A stretch of 64,000 bases of DNA from Sulfobacillus sp. (GCA_027309085.1 DAIDDL010000007.1:41301-105300), one strand, 5' to 3'; shown: positions 9,421-17,123, numbered from the stretch's first letter. Numbers and translations are program-made. Notes: generated from the sequence alone by a model not told the origin.

Positions 9421-9462
9421 GGAAATATGGCGGGCGATCACGAATTCGTTCGTCATATTTCC
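9421..9462 (+). repeat. Nested inverted repeat with 0A-box-like site between spoIVB and spo0A
   Basis: GGAAATATG (9421-9429) pairs with CATATTTCC (9454-9462); inside is the perfect palindrome ACGAATTCGT (9440-9449). TTCGTCA at 9449-9455 is, on the minus strand, TGACGAA, which fits the Spo0A box TGNCGAA. It could be a terminator, an operator, or both. Confidence 0.5.
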
Positions 9463-9494
9463 CTAATGCGGGTCCCGGAAGGGTGGCATGCGAA

Positions 9495-9728
9495 ATGCAT
9501 CACAATCCACAAGCTGCTTTTATACTGTGGCTTTTTTTTAGCGTGATGCTTGGCATTTTGTGGATTCTTGCGCAGTACGCGCGCAGCTTATGGCGGAAGA
9601 CCAAGACGATGCATATCCGCCTGGCGTGGATGCGCGAAACGGGATCGTTGTCGAAAAATAGCGAGATAGAGGAAAATGGAAATGAAAAAGAGGCTTCGCA
9701 AGACGGCAAAGATCAGGCAAAATTATAG
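9495..9728 (+). CDS. Small single-pass membrane protein, unknown
   Basis: Predicted 77-residue protein between spoIVB and spo0A. One hydrophobic helix (about residues 8-25, FILWLFFSVMLGILWIL) is followed by a basic stretch and a charged, glutamate/lysine-rich tail (EIEENGNEKEAS). The ATG at 9495 has GGAAGGG 11 bp upstream; a GTG at 9483 is also possible. No family recognised. The region also carries an 0A box inside the reading frame, so it may be only the leader of spo0A. Coding status is uncertain. Confidence 0.45.
   Translation: MHHNPQAAFILWLFFSVMLGILWILAQYARSLWRKTKTMHIRLAWMRETGSLSKNSEIEENGNEKEASQDGKDQAKL
9648..9655 (+). promoter_or_regulatory. Spo0A box (TTGTCGAA) upstream of spo0A
   Basis: Exact match to the Bacillus 0A-box core TGTCGAA with the common leading T, about 120 bp before the spo0A start. 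In Bacillus, Spo0A binds boxes in its own control region. A sigma-H-like -35 (AGAGGAAAA, 9668-9676) lies just downstream, but I see no matching -10. Confidence 0.5.
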
Positions 9729-9776
9729 ACGGACGGTCTATGGCAAATATCGAGTGCATACGCGGGAGGATGGCAA

Positions 9777-10559
9777 ATGGCAATAAAAGTCTTGATAGCC
9801 GATGACAATCGTGATTTTTGCGAATTGCTGCAGAGCGCAATCGACAGCCAAGAAGGGCTTGAAGTGGTTGGCGTTGCCAATAACGGGGTGGAAGCCCTTG
9901 ATATTTTGAGTGAGCAAGCGGTGGATGTCATTGTTCTTGATATTATCATGCCGCATCTGGATGGGATAGGGGTCATGGAGCGGCTGGCTGAAATGGGGCT
10001 GCAAAATCCTCCCCGTGTAATCATTCTCACAGCTTTCGGGCAGGAAACCATGACGCAGAGAGCGCTAGAACTGGGAGCGGACTATTACATTCTGAAGCCG
10101 TTTAATTTGAAAGTGCTCGCTGAGCGGGTCAAACAGCTCGGAGGCACGGCATCGCCAGACCGGAGAGCTGCCGGGCAAAATGGGAGAGTCAGCGTGGCCC
10201 CCGTAAAAAACCTGGATGTGGAAGTCACCAACGTTATCCATGAAATTGGGATTCCCGCCCACATTAAGGGCTATCTGTATCTACGTGAAGCGATTGTGAT
10301 GGTGATTGACCGTGTGGATTTGTTAAGCGGGGTGACCAAGGAACTCTACCCTGCTATCGCCGCGACGTACAAAACGACTCCCAGCCGGGTCGAGAGGGCC
10401 ATCCGCCATGCGATTGAAGTGGCGTGGTCACGTGGCAATGTGGATGTGATCAACGGAATTTTTGGCCATACTGTCAACCGGGACCGGGGCAAGCCGACCA
10501 ATTCAGAGTTTATCGCCATGGTCGCCGACAAGCTGCGGATGCAGATTAAAGCCAGTTAA
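9777..10559 (+). CDS. spo0A: Sporulation master regulator Spo0A
   Basis: Phosphorelay response regulator that commits the cell to sporulation. The receiver domain (residues 1-120) has the acidic pair D9-D10, the phosphoacceptor D55 in [11 protein letters not shown], and K107-P in ILKPF. After a linker (about 121-140) the Spo0A-specific DNA-binding domain starts at [16 protein letters not shown] and ends with the recognition region [18 protein letters not shown]. The 260-residue length is normal. ATG at 9777 follows GGGAGGA. 0A-box-like sequences upstream suggest autoregulation. A strong terminator follows immediately. Confidence 0.98.
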   Translation: MAIKVLIADDNRDFCELLQSAIDSQEGLEVVGVANNGVEALDILSEQAVDVIVLDIIMPHLDGIGVMERLAEMGLQNPPRVIILTAFGQETMTQRALELGADYYILKPFNLKVLAERVKQLGGTASPDRRAAGQNGRVSVAPVKNLDVEVTNVIHEIGIPAHIKGYLYLREAIVMVIDRVDLLSGVTKELYPAIAATYKTTPSRVERAIRHAIEVAWSRGNVDVINGIFGHTVNRDRGKPTNSEFIAMVADKLRMQIKAS

Positions 10560-10583
10560 GCCCCTGTCCGGGGCTTTTTTTTT
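10558..10583 (+). terminator. Intrinsic terminator of spo0A
   Basis: The stem GCCCC (10560-10564)/GGGGC (10570-10574), extended by A-T pairs, overlaps the end of the spo0A stop codon and runs into a nine-T tract. Confidence 0.88.
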
Positions 10584-10688
10584 AATTATTTTGCTGGCTC
10601 TAGGGGAGTTTACCGTTGGGAAGGTTTGTGACATTATGGGGAACGGGGTACGCCCCACTGGACAGAAAGGAAGTGAGTCCCGCAATTG

Positions 10689-11765
10689 ATGCGGGCGAAC
10701 ATGAACATATTTGAGGCAATGGAGCAATACGGGCATGAAGAGCTGGTATTCTGGCACGATAAGGCGGCGGGCCTTAAAGCGATTGTCGCTATTCACGACA
10801 CCACACTCGGCCCAGCCCTGGGCGGATTGCGCATGTGGCCGTATGAGTCGGAGGATGATGCGATTACGGACGCGCTGCGCCTCTCGCGGGGGATGACCTA
10901 TAAAAATGCCGCCATGGGCTTGGACCTGGGTGGGGGGAAGTCCGTCATTTGGGCAGATTCCCGCCAGGACAAGACTGAGGCGCGACTGCGGTCATTCGGC
11001 CGCCTGATTCAGAGTCTCGGTGGCCGGTATATCACTGCGGAGGATGTCGGAGTCAATGCGGACGACATGGCTGTGGTCGCGCGTGAGACAGAATTTGTGG
11101 GAGGATTGAAGGAAACCAGCGGGGATCCTTCACCTGCTACGGCCCTCGGGGTGCTGGAGGGGATGAAGGCCGCTATGGTCATAGCATTCGGCAATGCCGA
11201 CTTTCACGGGCGCCGGGTGGCGATTCAAGGATTGGGCCACGTGGGGGCCCTTCTGGGAGATATGCTGCGGACGCAGGGCGCGGAGCTGACGGTGACAGAT
11301 ATTCACGACGAAGGCCGCGCTGTTGCTGAACGACTCGGCGCCACATGGGTAGAGCCGGATGCGATTTACGGTGTGGAAGCGGATGTGTTCGCCCCCTGTG
11401 CGCTCGGCGCTATCATCAATGACAAGACAATAGGGCAGTTCAAGTGCCGCGTCATTGCTGGGTCCGCCAATAATCAGCTGAAAGAAGCCAGGCATGGCGT
11501 GGAGCTTTTGAACCGGGGCATCGTGTACGTGCCGGACTACGTCATCAACGGCGGTGGCGTGGTGAACGTGGCGGATGAGTTTCACCGTGACGGCTACAAT
11601 CAAGAACGGGCTTTTGCACGGGTCCGGGCCATCGGCAAGCAGGTGACGGAGATTTTGCAGCATGCCCGCCAGGAAAAGATTCCCACCCAAGAAGCCGCGG
11701 ACCAGGTGGCGGAAACACGCATCCACATTATGGGGCGTGTCGATTCCACCTATATCCCCGAATAG
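10689..11765 (+). CDS. Leucine (branched-chain amino acid) dehydrogenase
   Basis: NAD-dependent Glu/Leu/Phe/Val dehydrogenase family enzyme that deaminates branched-chain amino acids to 2-oxo acids. The pattern follows Bacillus leucine dehydrogenase closely: DTTLGPALGGLRMW, the catalytic lysine segment GMTYKNAAMGLDLGGGKS, YITAEDVG and the NAD fold GLGHVGALLG. Ends with PDYVINGGGVVNVADE. The start is unclear: an AGGAAGTGA ribosome-binding site suits TTG 10686 or ATG 10689, while homology begins at ATG 10701 (MNIFEAMEQYG). It may feed branched-chain fatty acid synthesis or sporulation-phase catabolism; these are inferences. It is monocistronic, with terminators on both sides. Confidence 0.9.
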   Translation: MRANMNIFEAMEQYGHEELVFWHDKAAGLKAIVAIHDTTLGPALGGLRMWPYESEDDAITDALRLSRGMTYKNAAMGLDLGGGKSVIWADSRQDKTEARLRSFGRLIQSLGGRYITAEDVGVNADDMAVVARETEFVGGLKETSGDPSPATALGVLEGMKAAMVIAFGNADFHGRRVAIQGLGHVGALLGDMLRTQGAELTVTDIHDEGRAVAERLGATWVEPDAIYGVEADVFAPCALGAIINDKTIGQFKCRVIAGSANNQLKEARHGVELLNRGIVYVPDYVINGGGVVNVADEFHRDGYNQERAFARVRAIGKQVTEILQHARQEKIPTQEAADQVAETRIHIMGRVDSTYIPE

Positions 11766-11784
11766 GAAAATAGAGGAATTTGTG

Positions 11785-11819
11785 AAGAGGATATCGAATT
11801 ATTATGATGTCCTCTTTTC
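11785..11819 (+). terminator. Intrinsic terminator after leucine dehydrogenase
   Basis: AAGAGGATATC (11785-11795) pairs with GATGTCCTCTT (11806-11816), with one wobble and a 10-nt loop, and ends in a short T run. Confidence 0.75.
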
Positions 11820-11860
11820 AAATGCTATGACGACAGTGACATGAAGGAGATTCCGCCGCG

Positions 11861-12589
11861 ATGAGTCAAGAATTCGACCGCGTTCCAGTCGCTGATCTTG
11901 AATCTTTGATCAAGCGGCTTCCCACCGTGTTGCGGTGCCATGTGGCGGTCAACGAGTGGGGAGCTGTCGAGGAGATTCACGTATTGACCACGCTGGTCCG
12001 GTCCCCCAAGCAAGTGGTGCGGGATGTGGAAAGCGCTCTCTTGGCACAGTGGAACCTCAGAGTCGACCATAAAAAAATTTCTGTAGCGCAGATTACGGAT
12101 GACCGGGGTGTGCGCCCTATGCCCCGGCTGACGGTCTCCGAATTTCGGATCGATCTCGATACCATTCATCAAAAGGCGCAAGGACTTGTCCGTCTTGAAT
12201 TAGGCGACGACACTACCGCGCTCTTCGAGGGCCATTGGCAGGGCCGTTATGTGCCGAGCCAATATCACAATATTATGGCGTGGGCCGCGGTGGACGCGGT
12301 GAACCAGATCCCGGAACTGGCAGAGCCCCTCGTGCTGACGGAGCTGAAGACCTTTCCCATGGCGGGGCGCACTGTGGTGGCGGTCGCTCTGAGCTACGTG
12401 ACCAGCAAGCGCAAGGAAGAAATTCTGATTGGGGCTGCTCCGGAACGCGGTGACGGGCAGGGAGCCGCCGTGCGGGCAGTACTGGACGCAGTGAACCGCC
12501 GTCTCGGCCAGGTTACCCGACCCGTGCCCAGAAGGGTGCCGGACGGGGTACCTGAGCCCCCGGCTGAAGAAGGAAAGGGTGGCGCATGA
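11861..12589 (+). CDS. Conserved-looking protein of unknown function, coupled to hfq-like gene
   Basis: A 242-residue soluble protein with no signal or membrane helix. The N-terminal 80 residues form a unit with EEIHVLTTLVRSPKQVV and LRVDHKKISVAQI, a pattern I have seen in uncharacterised Firmicute proteins but cannot name. The rest seems to hold two related alpha/beta halves: RLELGDDTTALFEG...AWAAVDAVNQI and VALSYVTSKRKEEILIG...AVRAVLDAVNRRLG. The tail is proline-rich. ATG at 11861 has GAAGGAGA 10 bp upstream. Its stop overlaps the start of the next gene (ATGATG at 12586), so the two are translationally coupled. Confidence 0.75.
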   Translation: MSQEFDRVPVADLESLIKRLPTVLRCHVAVNEWGAVEEIHVLTTLVRSPKQVVRDVESALLAQWNLRVDHKKISVAQITDDRGVRPMPRLTVSEFRIDLDTIHQKAQGLVRLELGDDTTALFEGHWQGRYVPSQYHNIMAWAAVDAVNQIPELAEPLVLTELKTFPMAGRTVVAVALSYVTSKRKEEILIGAAPERGDGQGAAVRAVLDAVNRRLGQVTRPVPRRVPDGVPEPPAEEGKGGA

Positions 12590-12933
12590 TGCCGGGAGAT
12601 CAGTGGATAGAAATTCCCCAGGGAGAACGCAGTGGGGGGGCGCGGGTAGCCCGGTCCAAGTCTTCGCCTGGCCCACAGCCGGGAAAAGCCCCGGGCAATG
12701 CTGCGAGCCGCACGAGCTACGTGCAAGACGCCTTCTACCAGCACTTCATAGCAGGGCGCGTGCCTGCTGAGATAATGTTTTTGGACGGCACCACGGTGGT
12801 AGGCTTGTTGGATGGGTTCGATACCTACGCCATATTGCTGGTGGTGGAAGACCAGGAGATGCTGGTGTTCAAATCGGCGGTTCGGGCCATCCGGCGTTAC
12901 CTCGGCGAGTCGCGCGGTGTTCAAAATTCCTGA
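12586..12933 (+). CDS. Hfq-like Sm-fold protein with N-terminal extension
   Basis: A 115-residue protein whose residues 45-105 follow the Hfq pattern: VQDAFYQHF (the conserved Gln is Q47), then IMFLDGTTVVGLLDGFDTY (Sm1) and QEMLVFKSAV (Sm2). Hfq is a hexameric RNA chaperone. Differences from classical Hfq: about 40 extra N-terminal residues rich in Pro, Gly, Ser and basic residues, and FKSAV in place of YKHAI, so the U-binding histidine is serine. The gene starts within the stop of the preceding unknown gene. Not next to miaA, the usual site. RNA binding is inferred from fold pattern only. Confidence 0.65.
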   Translation: MMPGDQWIEIPQGERSGGARVARSKSSPGPQPGKAPGNAASRTSYVQDAFYQHFIAGRVPAEIMFLDGTTVVGLLDGFDTYAILLVVEDQEMLVFKSAVRAIRRYLGESRGVQNS

Positions 12934-12941
12934 GGTAAAGG

Positions 12942-13070
12942 GTGACAGGGATTGTCAGCGGCCAGGTTTCGGCCCACCGCCGGAAGTCCTTGACGGAGCC
13001 GGAAAAAATAAGTTTTTGGGCTGGGGACGACATGCATTCCACCTCTTTTTGTTTTAGGATAGTCTCTTAG
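12942..13070 (+). CDS. Possible 42-residue small protein
   Basis: GTG at 12942 follows GAGGTAAAGG and opens a frame of 42 codons ending at the TAG of 13068-13070, just before the ribosome-binding site of the Nudix gene. The product would be basic in its first half (SAHRRKSLTEPEK) and hydrophobic at the end. No family recognised. The tight packing between neighbours on the same strand is the main support. Confidence 0.3.
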   Translation: MTGIVSGQVSAHRRKSLTEPEKISFWAGDDMHSTSFCFRIVS

Positions 13071-13085
13071 GGGGGGATTTATACC

Positions 13086-13613
13086 TTGGAGGAACAGTCG
13101 GGTTCCAGCAAGTGGGCATATCGGGGACGCACCATTTCCGTGCGTGTCGACCCAGTGCATGTGGGGCCATTGAACACGGTGCGCGAAGTGGTCGTCCGGG
13201 TGCCCGCGGTCGGCGTCATTGCGGAGACGGCCAGCCATGATGTGGTCATGATCCGCCAGTACCGCTGGGCGGTAGCGGCGTCTTTATGGGAGCTGCCCGC
13301 GGGGAAGGTCGACCCGGGGGAATCAGCAGCCGACGCGGCCCGGCGTGAACTGCGCGAAGAGACGGGCTATGAGGCCCGGAACTGGAGTCTGGCGAAAGAA
13401 ATTTACCCCTCGCCAGGCTATACCGACGAAAAAATTTACCTGTACTATGCGACGGATCTTCAAAAAACGGAGGCAGAGCCCGAGGCGGACGAGGATATTG
13501 TGACGTCGCTGTGGTCTCCGGAACGCGTCCGTCAAGTTTTGCAGAGTGCAACGCCCTTTAATGGCATCGCCTACGCGGGGCTGCTGTGGTGGCTGTGCCG
13601 GACTGCTTTGTAG
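13086..13613 (+). CDS. Nudix hydrolase, ADP-ribose pyrophosphatase type
   Basis: Hydrolyses nucleoside diphosphates linked to another moiety, most likely ADP-ribose. The Nudix box is complete: GKVDPGESAADAARRELREE followed by TGYE. It is preceded by IRQYRWAVAASLWELPAG, the pattern of the NudF/ADPRase subgroup, and followed by YPSPGYTDEKIYLY, also typical. 175 residues. TTG start at 13086 with a G-rich ribosome-binding site at 13069-13076. In many Firmicutes an ADPRase gene sits in this sporulation neighbourhood, upstream of spoIIM. Confidence 0.9.
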   Translation: MEEQSGSSKWAYRGRTISVRVDPVHVGPLNTVREVVVRVPAVGVIAETASHDVVMIRQYRWAVAASLWELPAGKVDPGESAADAARRELREETGYEARNWSLAKEIYPSPGYTDEKIYLYYATDLQKTEAEPEADEDIVTSLWSPERVRQVLQSATPFNGIAYAGLLWWLCRTAL

Positions 13614-13666
13614 CAGGAGTCGTTAGCCACGAACGCTGGTCCGGGGCAGAGGGAGGCATTAGCACC

Positions 13667-14398
13667 TTGGAGTCCTTGCCACACATCAAACAGATGCACG
13701 ACGACTTGCTTGACGCCAAGCACCATCAAAGTGCCCTGCTAAAACGTTTTGGAGCATGGCTGCGGCAGGAAAGAGAACATAGCGGGCTCACAGCCACAGA
13801 GCTGGCCCGCCGCATCGGGGTCTCACAAGTGCTCATTACGCGGATTGAACATGCGGACGCTGTGCTGAGTGAGGAGAAATTGTCTAAAATTTTTGAAGTG
13901 CTGCAGCTCGACTATTCATCATGGAACCGGTTTATCGGGAGTGGGGAAGAGCCGAGCCTTCAGGAGTTGGCGCAGGGACTGCATGCACAGCTGCAGGCAG
14001 CCCGCCTGTGCTGCCCGGCCCTGGTCCAGGAATTTGGCCACCATGTCCGCTACTGCCGCTGTCAGCGGCACTGGACGGAAGGCGACTTGGCCTTGCGTGC
14101 CGGCGTCACCAAACAGACGATCTGCGGCGTGGAACAGGGGAAGATGGTGCCGAGCGCCACACTGATTGGACACTTGGCTATTCAGTTGGAGCTGTCGTTG
14201 CAAACTTGGCTCATGCCTGCGGCGGACGCCGGCCGCAGTGATTTGACATGGTTGGCGCTAGGCCGCTTGTGGAACAAATTGTCTGATGGGGACAAAATGC
14301 TTGTGCTGGGCACGGCGGAGAGGCTTAGCCGTCCCGGCCCCGTCTGGGATCCCCGCCAGCGCCAGACCGAACAAGATCTTTTGGGTCTAGAACCGTAA
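13667..14398 (+). CDS. Double helix-turn-helix (XRE-type) regulator
   Basis: About 243 residues, with two separate HTH segments. The first (roughly residues 25-80) reads LTATELARRIGVSQVLITRI. The second (roughly 130-185) reads WTEGDLALRAGVTKQTICG followed by VEQGKMVPSATLIGHLA. Between them is a cysteine/histidine-containing stretch (CCPALVQEFGHHVRYCRCQRH). The frame is open from 13586 inside the Nudix gene, but TTG 13667 with GGGAGG 10 bp upstream gives a better start. It lies directly upstream of spoIIM; regulation of spoIIM is possible but not shown. Confidence 0.7.
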   Translation: MESLPHIKQMHDDLLDAKHHQSALLKRFGAWLRQEREHSGLTATELARRIGVSQVLITRIEHADAVLSEEKLSKIFEVLQLDYSSWNRFIGSGEEPSLQELAQGLHAQLQAARLCCPALVQEFGHHVRYCRCQRHWTEGDLALRAGVTKQTICGVEQGKMVPSATLIGHLAIQLELSLQTWLMPAADAGRSDLTWLALGRLWNKLSDGDKMLVLGTAERLSRPGPVWDPRQRQTEQDLLGLEP

Positions 14399-14402
14399 GG
14401 GA

Positions 14403-14438
14403 GCTCATAGGCTGTGGCAGGAGGGACAGCCTATGAGC
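14403..14438 (+). promoter_or_regulatory. Perfect 13-bp hairpin enclosing the spoIIM start codon
   Basis: GCTCATAGGCTGT (14403-14415) is the exact reverse complement of ACAGCCTATGAGC (14426-14438). The 10-nt loop holds the GGAGGG ribosome-binding site, and the ATG at 14433-14435 is base-paired in the 3' arm. No T tract follows, so it is not an ordinary terminator. Confidence 0.8.
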
Positions 14439-15065
14439 CCGGAGGCTCCGACCAGCATCTTAGAGGAATATCTCGCGCGCTACCTCACCCCGGTATACAT
14501 TGCGGTGGCGGCGCTCGCGGTCGGGATCCTGTTCGGGGTCCTGGCTGTCGGCACGCTGACACCAGCAGACAAAATTTCCCTGCTGACCTATCTCCGCCAT
14601 TTTATCGCGGTCGAGACAGCTGCCCCCACTTACCACGGGGTCTTCCGTCCCGCGCTTACGGATAACCTCAAGCTCCTTGGATTGCTGTACCTGTTGGGCG
14701 TTTCCGTCGCGGGAATGCCCCTTGTCCTGATCGCCTTGTTCTTCCGGGGGTTTGTGCTGGGATTTTCCGTGGCGTTTATTTTGGGGGCGCTGCACTGGCA
14801 AGGGCTGGGATTGGCGGTGGTGACAGTTGGGCTGCAAAACCTGTTTATCATTCCGGCCGTCGTCATTGTCGGGGGGGTAGCCCTGGGATTTTCGTGGCAA
14901 TTGCTATCGGCCAAGGGGCGGGCCGCGCGTTCTTCCCTATCTCAGAGATTTGCCGCATTTACTACGCTGGTGCTGGCAATGAGCCTGGTGGTCCTGGTCG
15001 GCACGGTGCTGGAAGCGTATGCCGGTCCTTTTTTGATGCACTGGCTCAGTCCTTGGGGCATTTAA
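14433..15065 (+). CDS. spoIIM: Stage II sporulation protein M
   Basis: Polytopic membrane protein of the SpoIID-SpoIIM-SpoIIP engulfment machine that remodels septal peptidoglycan. 210 residues with about five hydrophobic helices. Typical features are LLTYLRHF near the periplasmic loop, then NLKLLGLLYLLGVSVAGMP, FFRGFVLGFSVAF and GLQNLFIIPAV. Start at ATG 14433, with GGAGGG located in the loop of a perfect hairpin that also covers the start codon. The stop is followed after 18 bp by the convergent 5-oxoprolinase genes. Confidence 0.92.
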   Translation: MSPEAPTSILEEYLARYLTPVYIAVAALAVGILFGVLAVGTLTPADKISLLTYLRHFIAVETAAPTYHGVFRPALTDNLKLLGLLYLLGVSVAGMPLVLIALFFRGFVLGFSVAFILGALHWQGLGLAVVTVGLQNLFIIPAVVIVGGVALGFSWQLLSAKGRAARSSLSQRFAAFTTLVLAMSLVVLVGTVLEAYAGPFLMHWLSPWGI

Positions 15066-15083
15066 CTGCGCATGCAGGATGTT

Positions 15084-16004
15084 TCAGATTATCCCCAGGC
15101 GCTCGAAGGCGTGGCGGGCCGCGCGCTGGCCACCGGCTAGAGTCAGCGCGCGAAAAGACAGCGGCTGGGATAATGGCCATTGGGCCGCGCGCCAGAGGTC
15201 CGGGGTGACGAGGACGGCGGCGACAGGATACCCTCCGGTGGTGCCCCGCTGATTCAGCAAAATGATGGGGTGGCCGTCGGGAGGGATCTGAATCGATCCG
15301 GGCACCGTGCCTTCGGAGAGAAGGCCGGGCAGGCCGGGGCGGGTCGTCACTGTTGGGCCCGTGAGCCGCAATCCCATGATGTTGCTGTGGGAGCTCAGAG
15401 CGAAAGGCTGCGTGAGCAGGGTCCTGAGGGCTGCCGCTGAAAAATATTCAGATCGCGGGCCCAGAATCACCCGCAGAGGGCTGTAGTCTGGCTCCTGACC
15501 CACGGCCTGTGGAGACCGTGCGGGTGCACCAGGTGAGCCCGCGGGCAGGACCTCAAGCTCGTCTGCGGCGCGGAGCGCCCTGCCGCAATATCCCCCGATG
15601 GCAGCGGTAAAGTCGGTGGAGCGGCTGCCCATGACCACCGGCACGTCCAGCCCTCCCCGGACCGCGAGGTAACCCCTCACCCTTTGCATGGGGCCCATTT
15701 GCACCTTGGCCCCGGCTGGCACCAGGAGGAGGCTCCAGCCGGGGTGTTCCCTGCCGTTGATGTAGACCCCTGTAAATCCGGTAGTGGCAATCGCCAGAGG
15801 TTCTGACGCTATAAAACTGAGCCCCCGGTAAGTCATCTCAATAGCGGCGTCCTGCGGGAGGTTTCCCGCCAGAGCCTGAGCCAGGGCAAAGGAGGCGTAG
15901 TCGAGAGCCCCCGCCCGTGCGATGCCGAGGTGCTCATACCCTATCCGCCCAGCATCTTGAATGTGGGAGAAGGGTCCGGGATCGACAATCACCAGGGCCG
16001 TCAC
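15084..16004 (-). CDS. pxpC: 5-oxoprolinase subunit C (KipA/PxpC, biotin-dependent carboxylase-like)
   Basis: With PxpA and PxpB, this family forms ATP-dependent 5-oxoprolinase, returning pyroglutamate to glutamate; in Bacillus the pair is also known as KipA/KipI. Seen: VDPGPFSHIQDAGRIGYEHLGI at the start (split here for length only), GLPGLLSEGTVPGSIQIPPD, and LLNQRGTTGGYPVAAVL near the end, which are family hallmarks. 306 residues. GTG start at 16004 overlaps the pxpB stop by 4 bp. No pxpA (LamB/YcsF) gene is visible in the window. Confidence 0.9.
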   Translation of the reverse strand: MTALVIVDPGPFSHIQDAGRIGYEHLGIARAGALDYASFALAQALAGNLPQDAAIEMTYRGLSFIASEPLAIATTGFTGVYINGREHPGWSLLLVPAGAKVQMGPMQRVRGYLAVRGGLDVPVVMGSRSTDFTAAIGGYCGRALRAADELEVLPAGSPGAPARSPQAVGQEPDYSPLRVILGPRSEYFSAAALRTLLTQPFALSSHSNIMGLRLTGPTVTTRPGLPGLLSEGTVPGSIQIPPDGHPIILLNQRGTTGGYPVAAVLVTPDLWRAAQWPLSQPLSFRALTLAGGQRAARHAFERLGII

Positions 16005-16705
16005 CGCCCCACCTCAATAACCGGCAAAGCGGCCGGGTCAAGCGCCAGCATGTCAAACTCCGCGCGCGGCACTGCCACAAATCTCACCAAGTCGCCAGGG
16101 CTGTAGGGGATGGGAGGGGTGTCCTCCGGCCGGAAGAGGCGCAGAGGGGTGCGGCCGATAATGTTCCAGCCGCCCGGGGTGCGGAGTGGGTAAATGCCGG
16201 CCTGACGGCCGCCGATGGCAATGGACCCCGCCGCTACCTGGGTGCGGGGGGTGTTGCGGCGGGGAGTCTCCAGCAACTCCGGCAGCCCCGCCAAATAAGG
16301 GAAGCCGGGGGCAAACCCTAGAGCGTCAATGCGGTAGGCCGGGGCGCAGAAACTGGTGATGACCTCAGCTGGTGATAGTTGGCAGCGGCTGGCCACCCAT
16401 CCCAGGTCTGGGGCCAGGTCGGTATCGCTGCACAGGGGAATCCACAAGGTGCGGCCGGGCTCATGGCTCGGAGCCTGGGACAGAGCGGGCTGGACCAAGG
16501 ACAGCACGTCGGACAATTCTGTGTGCACGGGGTACGTAATCACAATCGTGGCATAGGAGGGGATAATGCTCCAGCCCAGGGTGCGCTCATCGTGCTGCAG
16601 CGCTGTGGCAACCTGGCGGACGTAACGCGCCGTCGCGTCTTGGATTGTGTCGCCAAACTCCAGCAAGAGGCCGTGGTCTCCGGCTGGCAGCCATCTTATG
16701 GACAT
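16001..16705 (-). CDS. pxpB: 5-oxoprolinase subunit B (KipI/PxpB)
   Basis: Partner of PxpC in 5-oxoproline cleavage; the Bacillus homologue KipI also inhibits the sporulation kinase KinA. Signature segments are DVLSLVQPAL, IDALGFAPGFPYLAGLPELL, PRRNTPRTQVAAGSIAIGG and RQAGIYPLRTPGGWNIIGRT. 234 residues; ATG at 16705 with GGAGG 4 bp upstream. The cyclophilin-like domain is complete. In a spore former the kinase-inhibitor role deserves consideration, but the sequence alone cannot separate the two functions. Confidence 0.92.
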   Translation of the reverse strand: MSIRWLPAGDHGLLLEFGDTIQDATARYVRQVATALQHDERTLGWSIIPSYATIVITYPVHTELSDVLSLVQPALSQAPSHEPGRTLWIPLCSDTDLAPDLGWVASRCQLSPAEVITSFCAPAYRIDALGFAPGFPYLAGLPELLETPRRNTPRTQVAAGSIAIGGRQAGIYPLRTPGGWNIIGRTPLRLFRPEDTPPIPYSPGDLVRFVAVPRAEFDMLALDPAALPVIEVGR

Positions 16706-16850
16706 AGTGCCTCCTTGTGGCTAGAAATCTTCTCTTGCTATTGTCGCTGTTCTTGCCGTGAGCGGCAAGCGCCGATCTGTGGCCAGATCTTTCCCGTGCC
16801 ATTATAATGGGGACGAAAAAATCAGCAGAAAAGACACCAAGGAGGTTCTT

Positions 16851-17123
16851 ATGCAACTATATGCTGCTTGGCTGACTATCGTGGACGAAGTGCTAAATCA
16901 ACAGCGCCGGCCCGACCATTTGGCGTATCTCAGCCGTCTGCACGCCGCAGGGCACGTGGCGTGGGCTGGGCCCTTTGCGGACCGTTCGGGAGGACTTGTC
17001 ATTTACCGTGCAGCGTCCGATGACGAGGCCAATGCCATGGCCGCAGCAGATCCGGCGGTCTCATCGGGGGCGCGCACCGTGATCGTCAAAGGCTGGGAAC
17101 TGCTCGATCTCGAGAAAATCTGA
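16851..17123 (+). CDS. YciI-family small protein
   Basis: A 90-residue member of the YciI/YCII ferredoxin-like fold group. The pattern RRPDHLAYLSRLHAAGHVAWAG (shown here in part: RPDHLAYLSRLHAAG), then GPFAD, GGLVIYRAASDDEANAM and DPAV is typical. Known members are mostly uncharacterised; a few act as small dehydrochlorinases or lactonase-like enzymes. ATG at 16851 is preceded by AAGGAGG; the longer in-frame opening at 16758 overlaps the region before it and has no ribosome-binding site. It diverges from pxpB and converges with the EamA gene. Confidence 0.85.
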   Translation: MQLYAAWLTIVDEVLNQQRRPDHLAYLSRLHAAGHVAWAGPFADRSGGLVIYRAASDDEANAMAAADPAVSSGARTVIVKGWELLDLEKI

